Counted from the first letter of the stretch, positions 1 through 10,571 are shown. The stretch is 64,000 nt of DNA from Stratiformator vulcanicus (GCF_007744515.1 NZ_CP036268.1:3146712-3210711); one strand, 5' to 3'. Notes: generated by a model from the letters alone, not told the origin. A program made the numbers and translations.

Positions 1-219
1 AACCGATCAGCCAAGACGCCCGCCACGCCCGCCAGCCCTGCCTCAATGCTTCTTCTGAGGGTTTGTTGACGTTTGGCAACATTGGAACGGCTCAGATGCC
101 GACTCGGCCTGCCCGTCACACCTTGTTTCGTGCTACAGTTCAACAAAGGTACGTTCAGGATTTCATTCGCATCAGCCGGCTTCGCTCGGCCGTTTCCCCT
201 CTAAATTTCGGCCACCGCT
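1..219. other. upstream region of uppP, no gene seen
   Basis: I see no convincing coding sequence here. A TTGACG-like hexamer lies near 67-72, but I could not match it to a good -10 box at normal spacing, so I do not call a promoter. The stretch may contain the 3' flank of a gene outside the window. Confidence 0.4.
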
Positions 220-1014
220 GTGGGATCGCTGTTGCAGGTCATTGCGCTCGGCATTGTCCAGGGACTCGCCGAGTTCCTGCCGATCAGTTCGTCCGGCCAT
301 ATCGTGATCGCAAGCGCGCTGCTTGAGCAATTTGGTGATGAGTCACTTCCCAAAATCGGCCTGACGACCAACGTCGCGCTGCATGTGGGTACGCTCGTTT
401 CGATATTGGTCGTGTTTCGACGAGAACTCATTCAAAGCCTGTCCGACCCCCCATTACTCCGAGCCGTTGTCGTCGCGACGATTCCACTTGCGCTAATTTA
501 CCCGTTGAAGGACACGTTGGAATCGGCGTTCGAGAGTCCGTTGGTCGCAGGATGCGGTTTGCTTGTGACCGCGGTGCTGCTGTTGGCAGCCGAGCGGATG
601 GGAACAGGCGAAGGTTCTTCGCGGGTATCGCTCGCTCAGGCAGCCATAATCGGGGTCTTCCAATTAATCGCGCCCTGCCCAGGAATTTCGCGATCGGGCA
701 GCACGATTGCCGGTGCCCTGTTCGCCGGTGTCGAACGCAGGACAGCCGCAACGTTTTCGTTCATCATTGCCATTCCGGCGATCGCGGGAGGTGCGGCGGC
801 TTCTTTAGTCGATGTGATTCAAGAACCTGAGCAGCCCGATTGGGGCCTTCTTCTTATCGGCGCAATCGTGTCCTGTCTCGTCGGCATTGCGGCACTACGG
901 CTGATGCTCAATATCGTTGGCAAACGACGTCTTTGGATTTTCTCAATCTATTGCAGCGTCGTCGGATTAAGCACCATCGTCTGGCAATTGCAGTACGCCT
1001 TGACTTCGAATTGA
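220..1014 (+). CDS. uppP: undecaprenyl-diphosphatase UppP (BacA family)
   Basis: Integral membrane phosphatase that converts undecaprenyl pyrophosphate to undecaprenyl phosphate, recycling the lipid carrier for cell-wall and polysaccharide synthesis; it also underlies bacitracin resistance. The 264 residues are the usual family length. The family's two signatures are present: the N-terminal E-F-L-P-I-S-S-S-G-H block (residues 18-27) and the P-G-I-S-R-S-G loop (residues 154-160), both lining the active site. Several hydrophobic helices follow. The start codon is GTG at 220; the encoded protein begins directly with the first family block, so little is missing. It stands alone on the plus strand and converges with the giant gene at 1090. 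No terminator was clearly seen between them. Confidence 0.95.
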   Translation: MGSLLQVIALGIVQGLAEFLPISSSGHIVIASALLEQFGDESLPKIGLTTNVALHVGTLVSILVVFRRELIQSLSDPPLLRAVVVATIPLALIYPLKDTLESAFESPLVAGCGLLVTAVLLLAAERMGTGEGSSRVSLAQAAIIGVFQLIAPCPGISRSGSTIAGALFAGVERRTAATFSFIIAIPAIAGGAAASLVDVIQEPEQPDWGLLLIGAIVSCLVGIAALRLMLNIVGKRRLWIFSIYCSVVGLSTIVWQLQYALTSN

Positions 1015-1089
1015 CCGAACCCGGCTCAATGAAGAACCGGTTCAATGAAGAATCTGACACAATAGCGATAATCGCGTCGCTGGAATCCA

Positions 1090-4000
1090 TTAATTAAGAC
1101 GGCGAGTCCGCAAGAACACCTGGCGCAGCATCCCGATCGCCAAGGGTACGCACAGGATTACGAGAGCGAACACGGCAGCACACACACTTCCAATCAGATT
1201 GGGATGAAAAAACCAAGTGAAAGCAGCCACTACAATCGCCGCGGAATAGGTCCATCGACGACCTTGCATCGGATCAGTGCACGCAATTCTTAAAATCAGA
1301 ACAAACGCGAGCCATGCCGATATTAACCCGAGGCTCACATGGCCGACTCCTCCATCGTCATTGACCGCTCTGGATGTCAGCGTCTGAGCCGAACGATCCT
1401 CCTCCTCGCCTGCACTTAAGTTAGAAACAAGGTTTGGCGACGGAACCGGTGCCAGTCGGACAGAAATAGTTCTTGCACTGCGTTCGTACCATTTTCCCGA
1501 AACGGACTCCGGCAACTGCATCTTTTGAGATTCATCGTTCGAAAGACGATTTGCACGGCCGAACGAGAGAACCTTCGCGCCGTCGACAACGACGGCATTA
1601 CGCCCGACGGACCTATCGTCCATCTGAAGCGGAGTGACCGCAATCGGCCCGCCTTTCGAAATATAATATCTTGCCGTCGCAACTCCCGCGGAATTGGCAG
1701 GAAACCGGACGAGAACCTGCGGCGCGGCGTCGTCAGGGGCGGCAAGTTCGGCTGAGCAATCCTCGCCTTCAACCGTAATCGGCCCCGTCACGTCCGTCAG
1801 CACATTCCAAGTCCATTCCGTCGACACCGTTGGCGAACGCGCAAACTGCATTTGCTGCGTCACCTCAAACAGGCCTGACTCTCTTCGATCAATAATTTGC
1901 GTCGAAAGAACCGGAAGAGCCAGTTCTTCGACTGGCGTTACATTAACTACCGGCCCTGTGATCCGGTCTCTCGATTGAGAAGCGTCAGACAGAAGAAAAG
2001 TATTTTCCCGGTCTCCTGTGAGATCGACCGTTTCGCCTCTGATGAGTTTAAAGTCACCCGAATCGATCTCGTCAATGACGAAGCCTGACCATGAATTGCA
2101 CTCGATCACATATTGCTTGATTGAGTATTCCGACCGGCTGGGCTGCAGCAAAGGCAATCGGACCGAACCCCGAAACGGAACCTCTCGACTTCCGAAAATA
2201 GTGACCTCATAACCCTCGCTGGATGGGACGGTACGGAAGATCGAAAGCTGATTCCCGATAAGCGTCCATGACGCCAAACGATCTACCCCTTCGGACTGCA
2301 CTGAAACACGTCGAACGTCGAACCCGGCAGGAATCGTCACGTCATCTTCAAGAACGCCAGCACGACCGCCTCGGAACTGAGCCGTCCAATTAATATTCAT
2401 CCGCTGATCGACCACAACACATTGCTGCCGAACTTGAATGAGCGGATCGCCCTCAACTCTCGTCAGTTGAAGGGGCATTCGTGATGGCTTCGATTGAAGT
2501 AGCCAAACGATTTGACCGCTGTTTAGCACCGCAAACTCCAACACTTCAGGATCGGCCGGAGCCCAAGCGTCGCCCGCCACTTCCGGCAGCGAATGATTGA
2601 CTTTCCAAGCGACGCCGGCAGAGACGCCAACAAAGACCCTGGCAAATAAATCATTTGAGCCATTAATCCGGATCGAGGACGGAAAAATTTCAGCAGGAAT
2701 CGAAACAACTTTCGACATCCTCGCCGCGGACGATTCTTCCTTAACAGCAAGCATCAGTTCCACCGGCAACTGCCAATAGCCATCACTGGTTTCCAAATCA
2801 GCGGGCAGGGGAACAGTCATCGTGCGAATCGATGTACCGGCAGCGACATTCGAAAACGTGCCACTTCGCCAATTAGCTTCTCTCGGAATTGAATCTTTTG
2901 GAACGGGAATCGAAATTGATTTCGGTCGCCGTCGAATCTCGTTCATTTTAATATGGTAGGTAACTCCCAACATTCCCGCCGCAAGACGCACTCGGCACAA
3001 AACATCAACCGTCTCTTCTGAAATTGCAGGTTTATTCCCTAATTCAATTGCAATCTCAGTTAATCGAGATACATCTACCGTCGAATCAGAAATCTTAAGC
3101 GGTTCTGACGCCGCGAGCGGTGACTTACCGGACAAGGCCCGCACACGAATCGGCTGCTTAACACCAACAATTCGAAGGCTGGCACGCGGGACAGGCCGCA
3201 ATGGCAATTGCAGATCTCGAGCAGACCCGTTCTGGCTTTGCAACGGAGCTGAAACGACAACCCTGATCTCATGCGTCTCTTGCAAGGATGATTCCGAGCG
3301 ATCAACGGGCGCTTTTAAACGGACCGCCAGCTCTTCGTCATGGCGGATCAGCTCGACCGGTTCTCCGTCGAACCATGCGTCGGTCTCCTCAGTCCGGACG
3401 AGACGAGCTCCGGGTATCGCAAACCGATCACTATTTGCAACGCCAGCCAATACTTGAAATCTGGCTTCGAGTTTCATCACTTCATCGTCGATCGCCGTCA
3501 ACGTATATTCGGCACTCGTGCAAATAAAGTCACGGCGAACTTCATGCGCCGCACGAAGCTGCGCCAGCGTCTTTTCTTTAACATGGACAATATTAGGAGT
3601 GTCCGGATCACGAAGAATTTCAATCGGCATCGTGGCCACGCCAGTTTTAGAATCCGGCGTGAGTAGCCGCCTTCCGTGTGAAGACTCGGCCTTCGCTACT
3701 CCGAATACCAGACCGGCAATGAACAATCCTAGCGCCGATGACCTCAATATAGATGACCGGTTTGAAACAACGGTACTTCCCTCGGAATCATCACGGGTTC
3801 GCAAAGCAGACGAACCGGAAGATAGAAGAAGCGGAATCATTAAGCTCAGCACGGTTCCGCAAAGAATCGCCGGACCAATAAAACTAAAAGGGCCCGCGAT
3901 GGCCAAGCAACAGATCATGCCGGCTGCGAACGTCAGAATCGTCACGCCGCCGACAACTCGCCTTAATGAAAACACGAACATCGTTACGAGCAATGTTGAA

Positions 4001-6798
4001 ATGAGAGCAACGGATCTATGCCGTCGCGTATCAACCGCTGCAATGGTCGTACCCTGCCTTACATTTTCGAATGTATAAGTTCTTGCTTCACTCGCATCGT
4101 CTGGGTTCGCCCATTTTACGCCGTCAATCCAGAGTTTTGTTGAACGAGGAGTACGAACTTTCCAAACGATCTCCTGCGAATCGCCGTTGACCGAAGAACG
4201 CCTTATCCTAGCTCGAGTTCCCAACAAAGTTTTCTCGACAGTCAATTTAGGCCCATCGATATCGTTGGCCGCTTGCGACTCTTCTTCTTTCGTCACACCG
4301 TCACGCCGGATATTTGCGGTCTCTACGATCGCCCCTCTTTCTTGTCGTTCGTTCTCACCGTTGCGATAGACAAAGTGCTGAGACGTTTTAACTTCCGAAA
4401 AAACACTTGTGTGGCCCCAGCGCATGGGGTCAGTCCCGAGCCCACCGCCGTTCGCAACCGATGACCAGTGGGACACGTCGGAAACGAGGACGACTGGCAA
4501 AGACCCGCGATTGACTTGCGCAGCGCGCCACAGAGTAAGTTTCGGCTGTTTTGAATCGTAGTGCAGCCGCTGCGACTCCTGCGTCAAATTTTGTTCGTCC
4601 TCCGAATCCTCCGCTTCAGGGCTAGCAAGACTCGCTCGAATCCCATCCGTTCGTGATCTTAAAAGCACAATCCCTTTCAAAGACGCACCGTCGCGACCGA
4701 CGGGAAGAGGGACTGTTACCTCTTGCCCTTTCGGAGATCGCAACTCTGAGACACCAACAATCGTTTTGGTGGTGTTCTTTCCGCCGGGAATTCGCAGACG
4801 AATAGACGAATGCCGCCCTGGACGACTTATATCCGTAATCGCATTGACGACCGACACACCCTGGTTCGGATCGGTGGTCGACCACCGAACGTCAGACATT
4901 GGCCCGGTCATTTCGAGATCGAGAAACGTGTCAATCGGTTCGGCTGACACTTCCAGCCGATATTCAACAACCGTTCGCCCGGCGTCGACATCAATTGAAG
5001 TAGTAGTCTCCGCATTGAAGAGTTCACTCTTAAGTACACTTTCGACAGCCTCTTCAAATGAATCTGTATACAGCCGCATCGAGCCGGGTTGCCCACGCGT
5101 CTCCAAAGACTCACCCGAACTCCCAACTGACTGAAATGTATATTTGCTTTGAATGTTCTCCAGTGAAACACCCTGAGATTGCGTGACAATCTCGATCGGA
5201 CGGCTTGGAATCGTCACTGCCGTCGCGACGATACCAAAACGCCCACTCTCACCCGGCCTCAGTTGATTCGGAAGTGCAACGACGAGCCGTCTTTCTCCCG
5301 AAGGAAGTCGGTAATCATCCCAAATCACTTTTTGATTACTCGACGTCGACAGATTAGCTTTGCCGTGACCTTGAACGTCCGCCACGTCCCATCCGTATGG
5401 AACGCGGAACTCAAGCGAAGGAAGTGCTCCCGAGGTCACCGATATATCGTATTTGCTACGACACACGAGTTGGCCCACGGTTTCACTTAATTCATGAATG
5501 GCCTCCGCAACATATCGCGGTTGCTGCTCAGACAACCGAAAGCGAAGCGACGGGTTACTCGCGAGAATATTAAAGTTAAGTCTGCTGCCGTCATCACGGG
5601 ATGACAATTGCTGCATCCCTTCAGACTTCAAGTCAAACACATTTATCCCACCTGAAAGTTGCACTTCGAAAGCAACTCCTTCGGTGACTGCCTCAACTGG
5701 CATTAACATCGGCACTTCGACGAACTGATCTGTGTTGAGAAATGAATTCGTCGAGACAGTGAGTTGGGGCAATACACCGCGATATGAACGATCGAGGCGG
5801 CAATCAATAATTTGAATATTGCCTTCGGCACGTGAGATGAAACTCAACTCGTCACCGCCGAGGCTAATTTCTAACTGGCTGACAGTGTCTGGAACGCTAA
5901 ACCGCAGACTGCTGACTGCATCCCGAAAAGGTCGAAGACGAAGTGACGCAACCGTCTTCACAGAATCGCGTCCGATTGTCGCCGCGACATTCCCCTCTGC
6001 CCACAACGGAATAGTCTTCTCCCCCTTCTGAACGCGGGAAAGAGTGACTACAAGTTTTGACCGTGACCCGTTGAGAATTTCCCAACGGCCTGTTCGTTCG
6101 GACGAAGAAATGAGCCGTCGAACAATACCGGACTTACTTGTCAGATCGAATTGGCTCGGAACGCTTAAGACGCCTTTCGTTACCACAGCTTCCGGAAGAG
6201 TTAATTCCAAGTCACCTTCACTGCCGATCAACTGAATCTCACTGTCCCATCGACCTGTAACGCGCCGCAACGGGCGCGGAAGCCGGGCAATCAACCGCCC
6301 AAGCCGATCGGAACCAAACGGGATATCCTCTCCGTCGACAACAACGGACCGCAAATTAACGTTAATCGTATCAGACAATACGAGTGCGCTGATCGGCTTC
6401 TGAAAGACAAGTTCGAACGAGCCACGGCATCCATCGCTACTGACGCGCCCTTCAAAACTCGATTGAGAAATTGCTGTCGGCGTTAATTGGGAAGCGTGGT
6501 TCTCGATCGATGACGACATTAGCTCAGCTAAGTGGGACATCGTCGCCGCCGTCCACTGCCCCGGCTCGATCGAATCGTCAAGTCGCCGTTCTCGAACGAA
6601 CGCCATCAATGACGGAGAACTGGGGCGAATCGCTTCTACTGGGATATTTTCTTCACAGTAGCCGACTCGAGCCGAAATAGTCCATGTCAACGAGATACTC
6701 GTGTAAATCGCGAACAGAACGACTCTGCTATTTAACGAGCGGAGCGTGACTGACATATCCGTCGATCTTATTTCGCAGGAGAAACTGGTCTGATTCAT
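1090..6798 (-). CDS. giant exported membrane-anchored protein, unknown function (1902 aa)
   Basis: I do not recognise a named family. The N-terminus holds a signal-like hydrophobic segment (about residues 22-45). A long beta-rich, low-cysteine region follows to about residue 925, then roughly three transmembrane helices (930-990). A second signal-like hydrophobic segment ending G-V-A-K-A lies near 1020-1035, followed by another beta-rich region of about 750 residues and a C-terminal block of about four hydrophobic helices (about 1815-1895). The two halves have the same layout (signal, beta-rich part, membrane helices), suggesting a fusion or internal duplication. The gene starts 5 bp after the stop of the upstream gene 6804-10244, which has the same overall plan, so the two are probably co-transcribed and may form one envelope complex. 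A start at Met15 is possible. Codon use and base composition match the neighbours. Confidence 0.85.
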   Translation of the reverse strand: MNQTSFSCEIRSTDMSVTLRSLNSRVVLFAIYTSISLTWTISARVGYCEENIPVEAIRPSSPSLMAFVRERRLDDSIEPGQWTAATMSHLAELMSSSIENHASQLTPTAISQSSFEGRVSSDGCRGSFELVFQKPISALVLSDTINVNLRSVVVDGEDIPFGSDRLGRLIARLPRPLRRVTGRWDSEIQLIGSEGDLELTLPEAVVTKGVLSVPSQFDLTSKSGIVRRLISSSERTGRWEILNGSRSKLVVTLSRVQKGEKTIPLWAEGNVAATIGRDSVKTVASLRLRPFRDAVSSLRFSVPDTVSQLEISLGGDELSFISRAEGNIQIIDCRLDRSYRGVLPQLTVSTNSFLNTDQFVEVPMLMPVEAVTEGVAFEVQLSGGINVFDLKSEGMQQLSSRDDGSRLNFNILASNPSLRFRLSEQQPRYVAEAIHELSETVGQLVCRSKYDISVTSGALPSLEFRVPYGWDVADVQGHGKANLSTSSNQKVIWDDYRLPSGERRLVVALPNQLRPGESGRFGIVATAVTIPSRPIEIVTQSQGVSLENIQSKYTFQSVGSSGESLETRGQPGSMRLYTDSFEEAVESVLKSELFNAETTTSIDVDAGRTVVEYRLEVSAEPIDTFLDLEMTGPMSDVRWSTTDPNQGVSVVNAITDISRPGRHSSIRLRIPGGKNTTKTIVGVSELRSPKGQEVTVPLPVGRDGASLKGIVLLRSRTDGIRASLASPEAEDSEDEQNLTQESQRLHYDSKQPKLTLWRAAQVNRGSLPVVLVSDVSHWSSVANGGGLGTDPMRWGHTSVFSEVKTSQHFVYRNGENERQERGAIVETANIRRDGVTKEEESQAANDIDGPKLTVEKTLLGTRARIRRSSVNGDSQEIVWKVRTPRSTKLWIDGVKWANPDDASEARTYTFENVRQGTTIAAVDTRRHRSVALISTLLVTMFVFSLRRVVGGVTILTFAAGMICCLAIAGPFSFIGPAILCGTVLSLMIPLLLSSGSSALRTRDDSEGSTVVSNRSSILRSSALGLFIAGLVFGVAKAESSHGRRLLTPDSKTGVATMPIEILRDPDTPNIVHVKEKTLAQLRAAHEVRRDFICTSAEYTLTAIDDEVMKLEARFQVLAGVANSDRFAIPGARLVRTEETDAWFDGEPVELIRHDEELAVRLKAPVDRSESSLQETHEIRVVVSAPLQSQNGSARDLQLPLRPVPRASLRIVGVKQPIRVRALSGKSPLAASEPLKISDSTVDVSRLTEIAIELGNKPAISEETVDVLCRVRLAAGMLGVTYHIKMNEIRRRPKSISIPVPKDSIPREANWRSGTFSNVAAGTSIRTMTVPLPADLETSDGYWQLPVELMLAVKEESSAARMSKVVSIPAEIFPSSIRINGSNDLFARVFVGVSAGVAWKVNHSLPEVAGDAWAPADPEVLEFAVLNSGQIVWLLQSKPSRMPLQLTRVEGDPLIQVRQQCVVVDQRMNINWTAQFRGGRAGVLEDDVTIPAGFDVRRVSVQSEGVDRLASWTLIGNQLSIFRTVPSSEGYEVTIFGSREVPFRGSVRLPLLQPSRSEYSIKQYVIECNSWSGFVIDEIDSGDFKLIRGETVDLTGDRENTFLLSDASQSRDRITGPVVNVTPVEELALPVLSTQIIDRRESGLFEVTQQMQFARSPTVSTEWTWNVLTDVTGPITVEGEDCSAELAAPDDAAPQVLVRFPANSAGVATARYYISKGGPIAVTPLQMDDRSVGRNAVVVDGAKVLSFGRANRLSNDESQKMQLPESVSGKWYERSARTISVRLAPVPSPNLVSNLSAGEEEDRSAQTLTSRAVNDDGGVGHVSLGLISAWLAFVLILRIACTDPMQGRRWTYSAAIVVAAFTWFFHPNLIGSVCAAVFALVILCVPLAIGMLRQVFLRTRRLN

Positions 6799-6803
6799 AC
6801 CTC

Positions 6804-9800
6804 TTATTCTCCCGGGAGCGACTGTTTGGACAACTCATTTGTCCGCTCCCCCGACTTCGTCAAGAACTCGCCTCTATTATCTAGAGAGCTAGATTCGTCG
6901 ATAGAACCGTCCGATTTATTGTCGACAAAATCATCTATTAACGAGATGCTGCCCGATAGCTCATGATCATCTTCGACCCGGATGATCGGCGACGCGAACC
7001 GAGCACGCTGGAATTGTTCTACTGCGGCTGCAATAAGAACGATTACGGCACCTACCACAGCGGGGGGAATGAACATGAACAATCTTTCGCCGATAATAAT
7101 CCATAGCGTTCCGCCGAGCCCGATCCACAAGACTGTGCACAAAGGGCTTCGCAACACCGGGTTCTTAATAATCAAAAACACGAGGAGCGCCGCCACCACA
7201 GCCCCGACGAGGAAAACGAGTGAAGTTGAAACAATGCTGAAGATAATGATGTCAGGATAAGCGGCCCCCTCAAAATTGTACCTTCGCCAATCGATATCCC
7301 GGGTCGCTCCGAATGAAATTTCGCCGTCCGTTTGGCTGAACTCTGCTGCCGGACGGCGGCTGGCTCCCGTTAACGACCAAGCCCATTCAAACATCGGTCG
7401 AAGTCCGTCGGGGTCATTCCAGAGATATAACTTCGAGGGAAGTGAAATTTCGACTGACACGTCTTTGACAGGTGCGGCCGTGACAATTCGCGGCGATTGA
7501 ATTATGAAACGCTCCCACATCGATGGAGCAACGGCCTCTCTCGCCCGGAAAACGACCGTTGCAATTTTTGCGTCCGATTGCGAAGCAGCAGAAACCTTGA
7601 GATCGTCGCGTTTTACAGAAATAAATAGGCCTCCAACCGTTTCAACTATATTGGTCGCAACACGCTTTCCATCGATGTACATGGCGGTCACCTGAACCGT
7701 CTCGGGAACACTTACTATGACGGGAGTGTCAATTCCATTGCCGAACACGCCCGCAACAATTGGTTGATCAATACGGCCGACCAACTGACCGGACCGATCG
7801 AAAAGCAGTTTGATGTTCGCCCTTAATCCGAGCATCTGTGCGGGGTCAGACAGGTTTGGCCGTGAGATCTCAATAGTCAATTGCTTTGGCACGTTAACTG
7901 ATGCCCACTCGATCGACGACCGGTCCTCGCTGTTGAACCGGGCCCATTCCTCGCTGACCGGGGAAACAGGCAGGAGACTACTTTCGAGCGTTCTCAATCG
8001 GCATCCACTGACACTTGCATTAACGACCTGCAGTGGTGAAGTAGTGACGGCAAATCGCGGTTCGGGACGATATAGCGGCCTCTGAGCAGTCGCAACTGAA
8101 AGGGCTTGGTCTTTAACAGTTTGCGGGTCGTTAAATGGCATTAATGGGACCGACCAGCTTGCCGTCAATTCGAACTTGCCGGACTGGAATTGACTGAACT
8201 CGACGACGATTAACTTACTTGAAGTCGTCGGTTCAATTTGACTCGACACATTGAGAATTCGACCGACCTCGTTCGTTATGACGGGCAGATGGTCGGCTAG
8301 AGAATCGTGGCGAAAGACGAGCTGATTTATCGAACCGTAGCGCACGTTGACTGAAAAGTGCTGCTCGAAAGTCGTTCGGCGAGAACCGACCGAGACACCG
8401 ATTTCGGTAACAACGTCAGTAACGCGAGATCGTGGTTTAATTCTCGGGCGAACAATCGTTGAGCCTGCTTCAATTGCGTAGATCGAAGAAAGCGTGTCTC
8501 CCGATGGTGTGGTCCGAAAAGGAATGGGGGCACCTGACTCGTCGACAAGAATTGCGTCGAATCGATCAGTCGACTCGACATTGACGATGGCATTGCCGAC
8601 GGTTCCGCCGATAACTTTCGGCAGCCTGATACGCTCTAAAGACTTGATGTCAGTGTCGCTGAGAATCCCGGCAAATCCGAATTCGAACTCACGAGTGTCG
8701 CCATAGTTGATTTGAAACTGCAACCGCGACTTTTCATCAGGAGCATCGGGAAAGTCGAGGACTCTCGCCCCGGCTCCTTCCTTTGGCAGTAACTGCCAAT
8801 CATTCGCTCCCGGCCACGAGACTTCAATTTCTTCCAAGTCGCCGCGAAGAATGCTGCATCGAAATTTGCAATTAATCTCTACCTGTTCTTCGCTAAAGCG
8901 GAGCGTATATGCCGGGCGAACGAGCCAGGCAGGTGTGACGCGTCGTGCTTCAAAGGCGAACCGAAAAGGCTGGTTTAAGAATTCGAATGCCGCACTGCCG
9001 GTCGCGAAACCGCTGTCTCGCACGTCTATTTTCTGAACATTCCGACTTCTTTGCCGATTGAAAAGGAGGTTGAAGTCGCGTGATTGGGTTAAGACGATCA
9101 CACCTTTGTGGGATCGCTTCGGCACACCGTCTACTTGAAAACCGTCGAATTCGACGGCAACCGACGGTTGTTCTGTATTTTCGAGGGGCCGCTCCAATTG
9201 CCAATCAATCTCGAGCGTTCCCGCGGCCGGTTCTTGCAGCAAGACCTCTGCAAACACTTGCCCGTCTTCGGTCGTGACGGTGTAACCCGCGACCAAACGT
9301 CCTACCGCTTCCCGCACAGTGAACCCAGCCGGCAATGAAACCTTAACGCGTTCGATCGGGCCATTCGTCGATTGCAGCCTTTGGAGGGCCTGCACGCGGA
9401 TTGTCTCCGCAACGACCGCCACGGAAATTGAGGTCGAAACTTTTAATGTCTCCGCTTCGCCCGATTGATCGGCAAGGCGTTGCCATTCGACGGCAAACTC
9501 GTTGCCAAATCCGGCCATCTTGAATGAATTCGGCTCATCGGCCGATCGCTCGGTGATGATTCCACGTGCACCGGCCTGCCGGGCAATGTCGGTGACGGGC
9601 TCTTCAAACTTAAGTTTCGCCGTCGACTTGGCCGGTGTCGTTGGAAAGCCGATGCGAAGGCCCCTGCGGGACGCCTTTCTTTCCACTCTCACGAGCACAT
9701 TGAGCACGAGCGTATGGGTTCCGCGACCTGAAAAATCGAAAACGTATCCCTCTGACGCATCAAGGCTGCGGAACTTGGCGGAGCCCGGTCCGTCGTATCG

Positions 9801-10244
9801 CGTCGAGGTCAGAGTAGCGGTCGGTATGCCCAACAGGACGGGGTGAGGTCCTTCGTGCGAATCAATCTGTATGCTGTATCGGACGGCGAGTTCGGCCAGC
9901 TTGTCCCCAATGGCTCCGGTCAATTCGATATTTTCAATCGTTGCTGGAGGGCGTTCTCGTTCTTTGAGCCACGTGTAGAACTGCTTTCGTGTCGCATCGC
10001 TGAATAACTCAGGAGGTCTTTTCTCACTTCCAGATGGGCTAGCCGATCTCGAATCAACGCGTGCCGGGGCACCGGCATTATCGGAATCTTGGGCGAGCAG
10101 TGAAGTCGGCAATAAGGTCGTCGCTGCGAACAATTGAGCCAAGATCGCCAGTGATTGCCAATGAACGGTCAATCGCCGACGAGAGCATTGAGATGTCGTT
10201 CGAAGCTTGCCGCTCACGTGTCGACCGCGTATTGAAGAAACCAT
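6804..10244 (-). CDS. large exported membrane-anchored protein, unknown function
   Basis: Exported protein without a recognised family. From the ATG at 10244 the product is 1146 residues. A basic stretch and a hydrophobic segment ending L-L-A-Q near residue 50 form a long signal peptide. The middle 900 residues look beta-rich, and several hydrophobic helices follow near residues 995-1075, leaving an acidic, Ser/Asp-rich tail of about 70 residues on the far side of the membrane. An in-frame TTG at 10304 would add 20 residues, but that extension runs through a terminator-like hairpin (10248-10273), so I prefer the ATG; neither start has a good Shine-Dalgarno. The gene lies 5 bp upstream of the 1902-residue gene and shares its layout, so the pair is likely one operon and one structure at the cell envelope. 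Confidence 0.8.
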   Translation of the reverse strand: MVSSIRGRHVSGKLRTTSQCSRRRLTVHWQSLAILAQLFAATTLLPTSLLAQDSDNAGAPARVDSRSASPSGSEKRPPELFSDATRKQFYTWLKERERPPATIENIELTGAIGDKLAELAVRYSIQIDSHEGPHPVLLGIPTATLTSTRYDGPGSAKFRSLDASEGYVFDFSGRGTHTLVLNVLVRVERKASRRGLRIGFPTTPAKSTAKLKFEEPVTDIARQAGARGIITERSADEPNSFKMAGFGNEFAVEWQRLADQSGEAETLKVSTSISVAVVAETIRVQALQRLQSTNGPIERVKVSLPAGFTVREAVGRLVAGYTVTTEDGQVFAEVLLQEPAAGTLEIDWQLERPLENTEQPSVAVEFDGFQVDGVPKRSHKGVIVLTQSRDFNLLFNRQRSRNVQKIDVRDSGFATGSAAFEFLNQPFRFAFEARRVTPAWLVRPAYTLRFSEEQVEINCKFRCSILRGDLEEIEVSWPGANDWQLLPKEGAGARVLDFPDAPDEKSRLQFQINYGDTREFEFGFAGILSDTDIKSLERIRLPKVIGGTVGNAIVNVESTDRFDAILVDESGAPIPFRTTPSGDTLSSIYAIEAGSTIVRPRIKPRSRVTDVVTEIGVSVGSRRTTFEQHFSVNVRYGSINQLVFRHDSLADHLPVITNEVGRILNVSSQIEPTTSSKLIVVEFSQFQSGKFELTASWSVPLMPFNDPQTVKDQALSVATAQRPLYRPEPRFAVTTSPLQVVNASVSGCRLRTLESSLLPVSPVSEEWARFNSEDRSSIEWASVNVPKQLTIEISRPNLSDPAQMLGLRANIKLLFDRSGQLVGRIDQPIVAGVFGNGIDTPVIVSVPETVQVTAMYIDGKRVATNIVETVGGLFISVKRDDLKVSAASQSDAKIATVVFRAREAVAPSMWERFIIQSPRIVTAAPVKDVSVEISLPSKLYLWNDPDGLRPMFEWAWSLTGASRRPAAEFSQTDGEISFGATRDIDWRRYNFEGAAYPDIIIFSIVSTSLVFLVGAVVAALLVFLIIKNPVLRSPLCTVLWIGLGGTLWIIIGERLFMFIPPAVVGAVIVLIAAAVEQFQRARFASPIIRVEDDHELSGSISLIDDFVDNKSDGSIDESSSLDNRGEFLTKSGERTNELSKQSLPGE

Positions 10245-10247
10245 ATC

Positions 10248-10273
10248 AAAAAACCCCGCAGAATATCTGCAGG
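10248..10273 (-). terminator. terminator-like hairpin just before the 10244 start
   Basis: On the minus strand this reads as an 8-bp stem (C-C-T-G-C-A-G-A with T-C-T-G-C-G-G-G, one G-T wobble), a 3-base loop and, after one G, six T. That is the form of an intrinsic terminator. It lies 3 bases upstream of the ATG at 10244, so it could attenuate transcription of the two giant genes, or be chance if translation starts at TTG 10304. Confidence 0.45.
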
Positions 10274-10571
10274 AGAAGTCGCTGCCGCTGCAGAGCCGGT
10301 TCAAATCGAGTCCAATGATCGATCCGCAACCTCTTTCTTAAGACGACCATACTCGAGACGCCACTGACCGAGCCCTCACGGTAAGGTCGCGACCGAGATG
10401 GCTCGTGGGGATCACGAACTCGCTTACCGTCGTTGGCTCACAACGACGACGGACGATCACAAGGCGAGTATGAAGGAGCCTGTGTCCACAGTTCAATCGC
10501 TGAAGCCTGTGCCGTCGATTAATATTATGAGGAACGGTCGTAGCTGAGAACGGCCGATTCGTGTCGTTTTC

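Noticed and set aside
10285-10320. tRNA-like T-arm sequence (ggttcaaatcgagtcc)
   Set aside because: No matching acceptor, D or anticodon arms around it; it falls in the leader of the giant operon.
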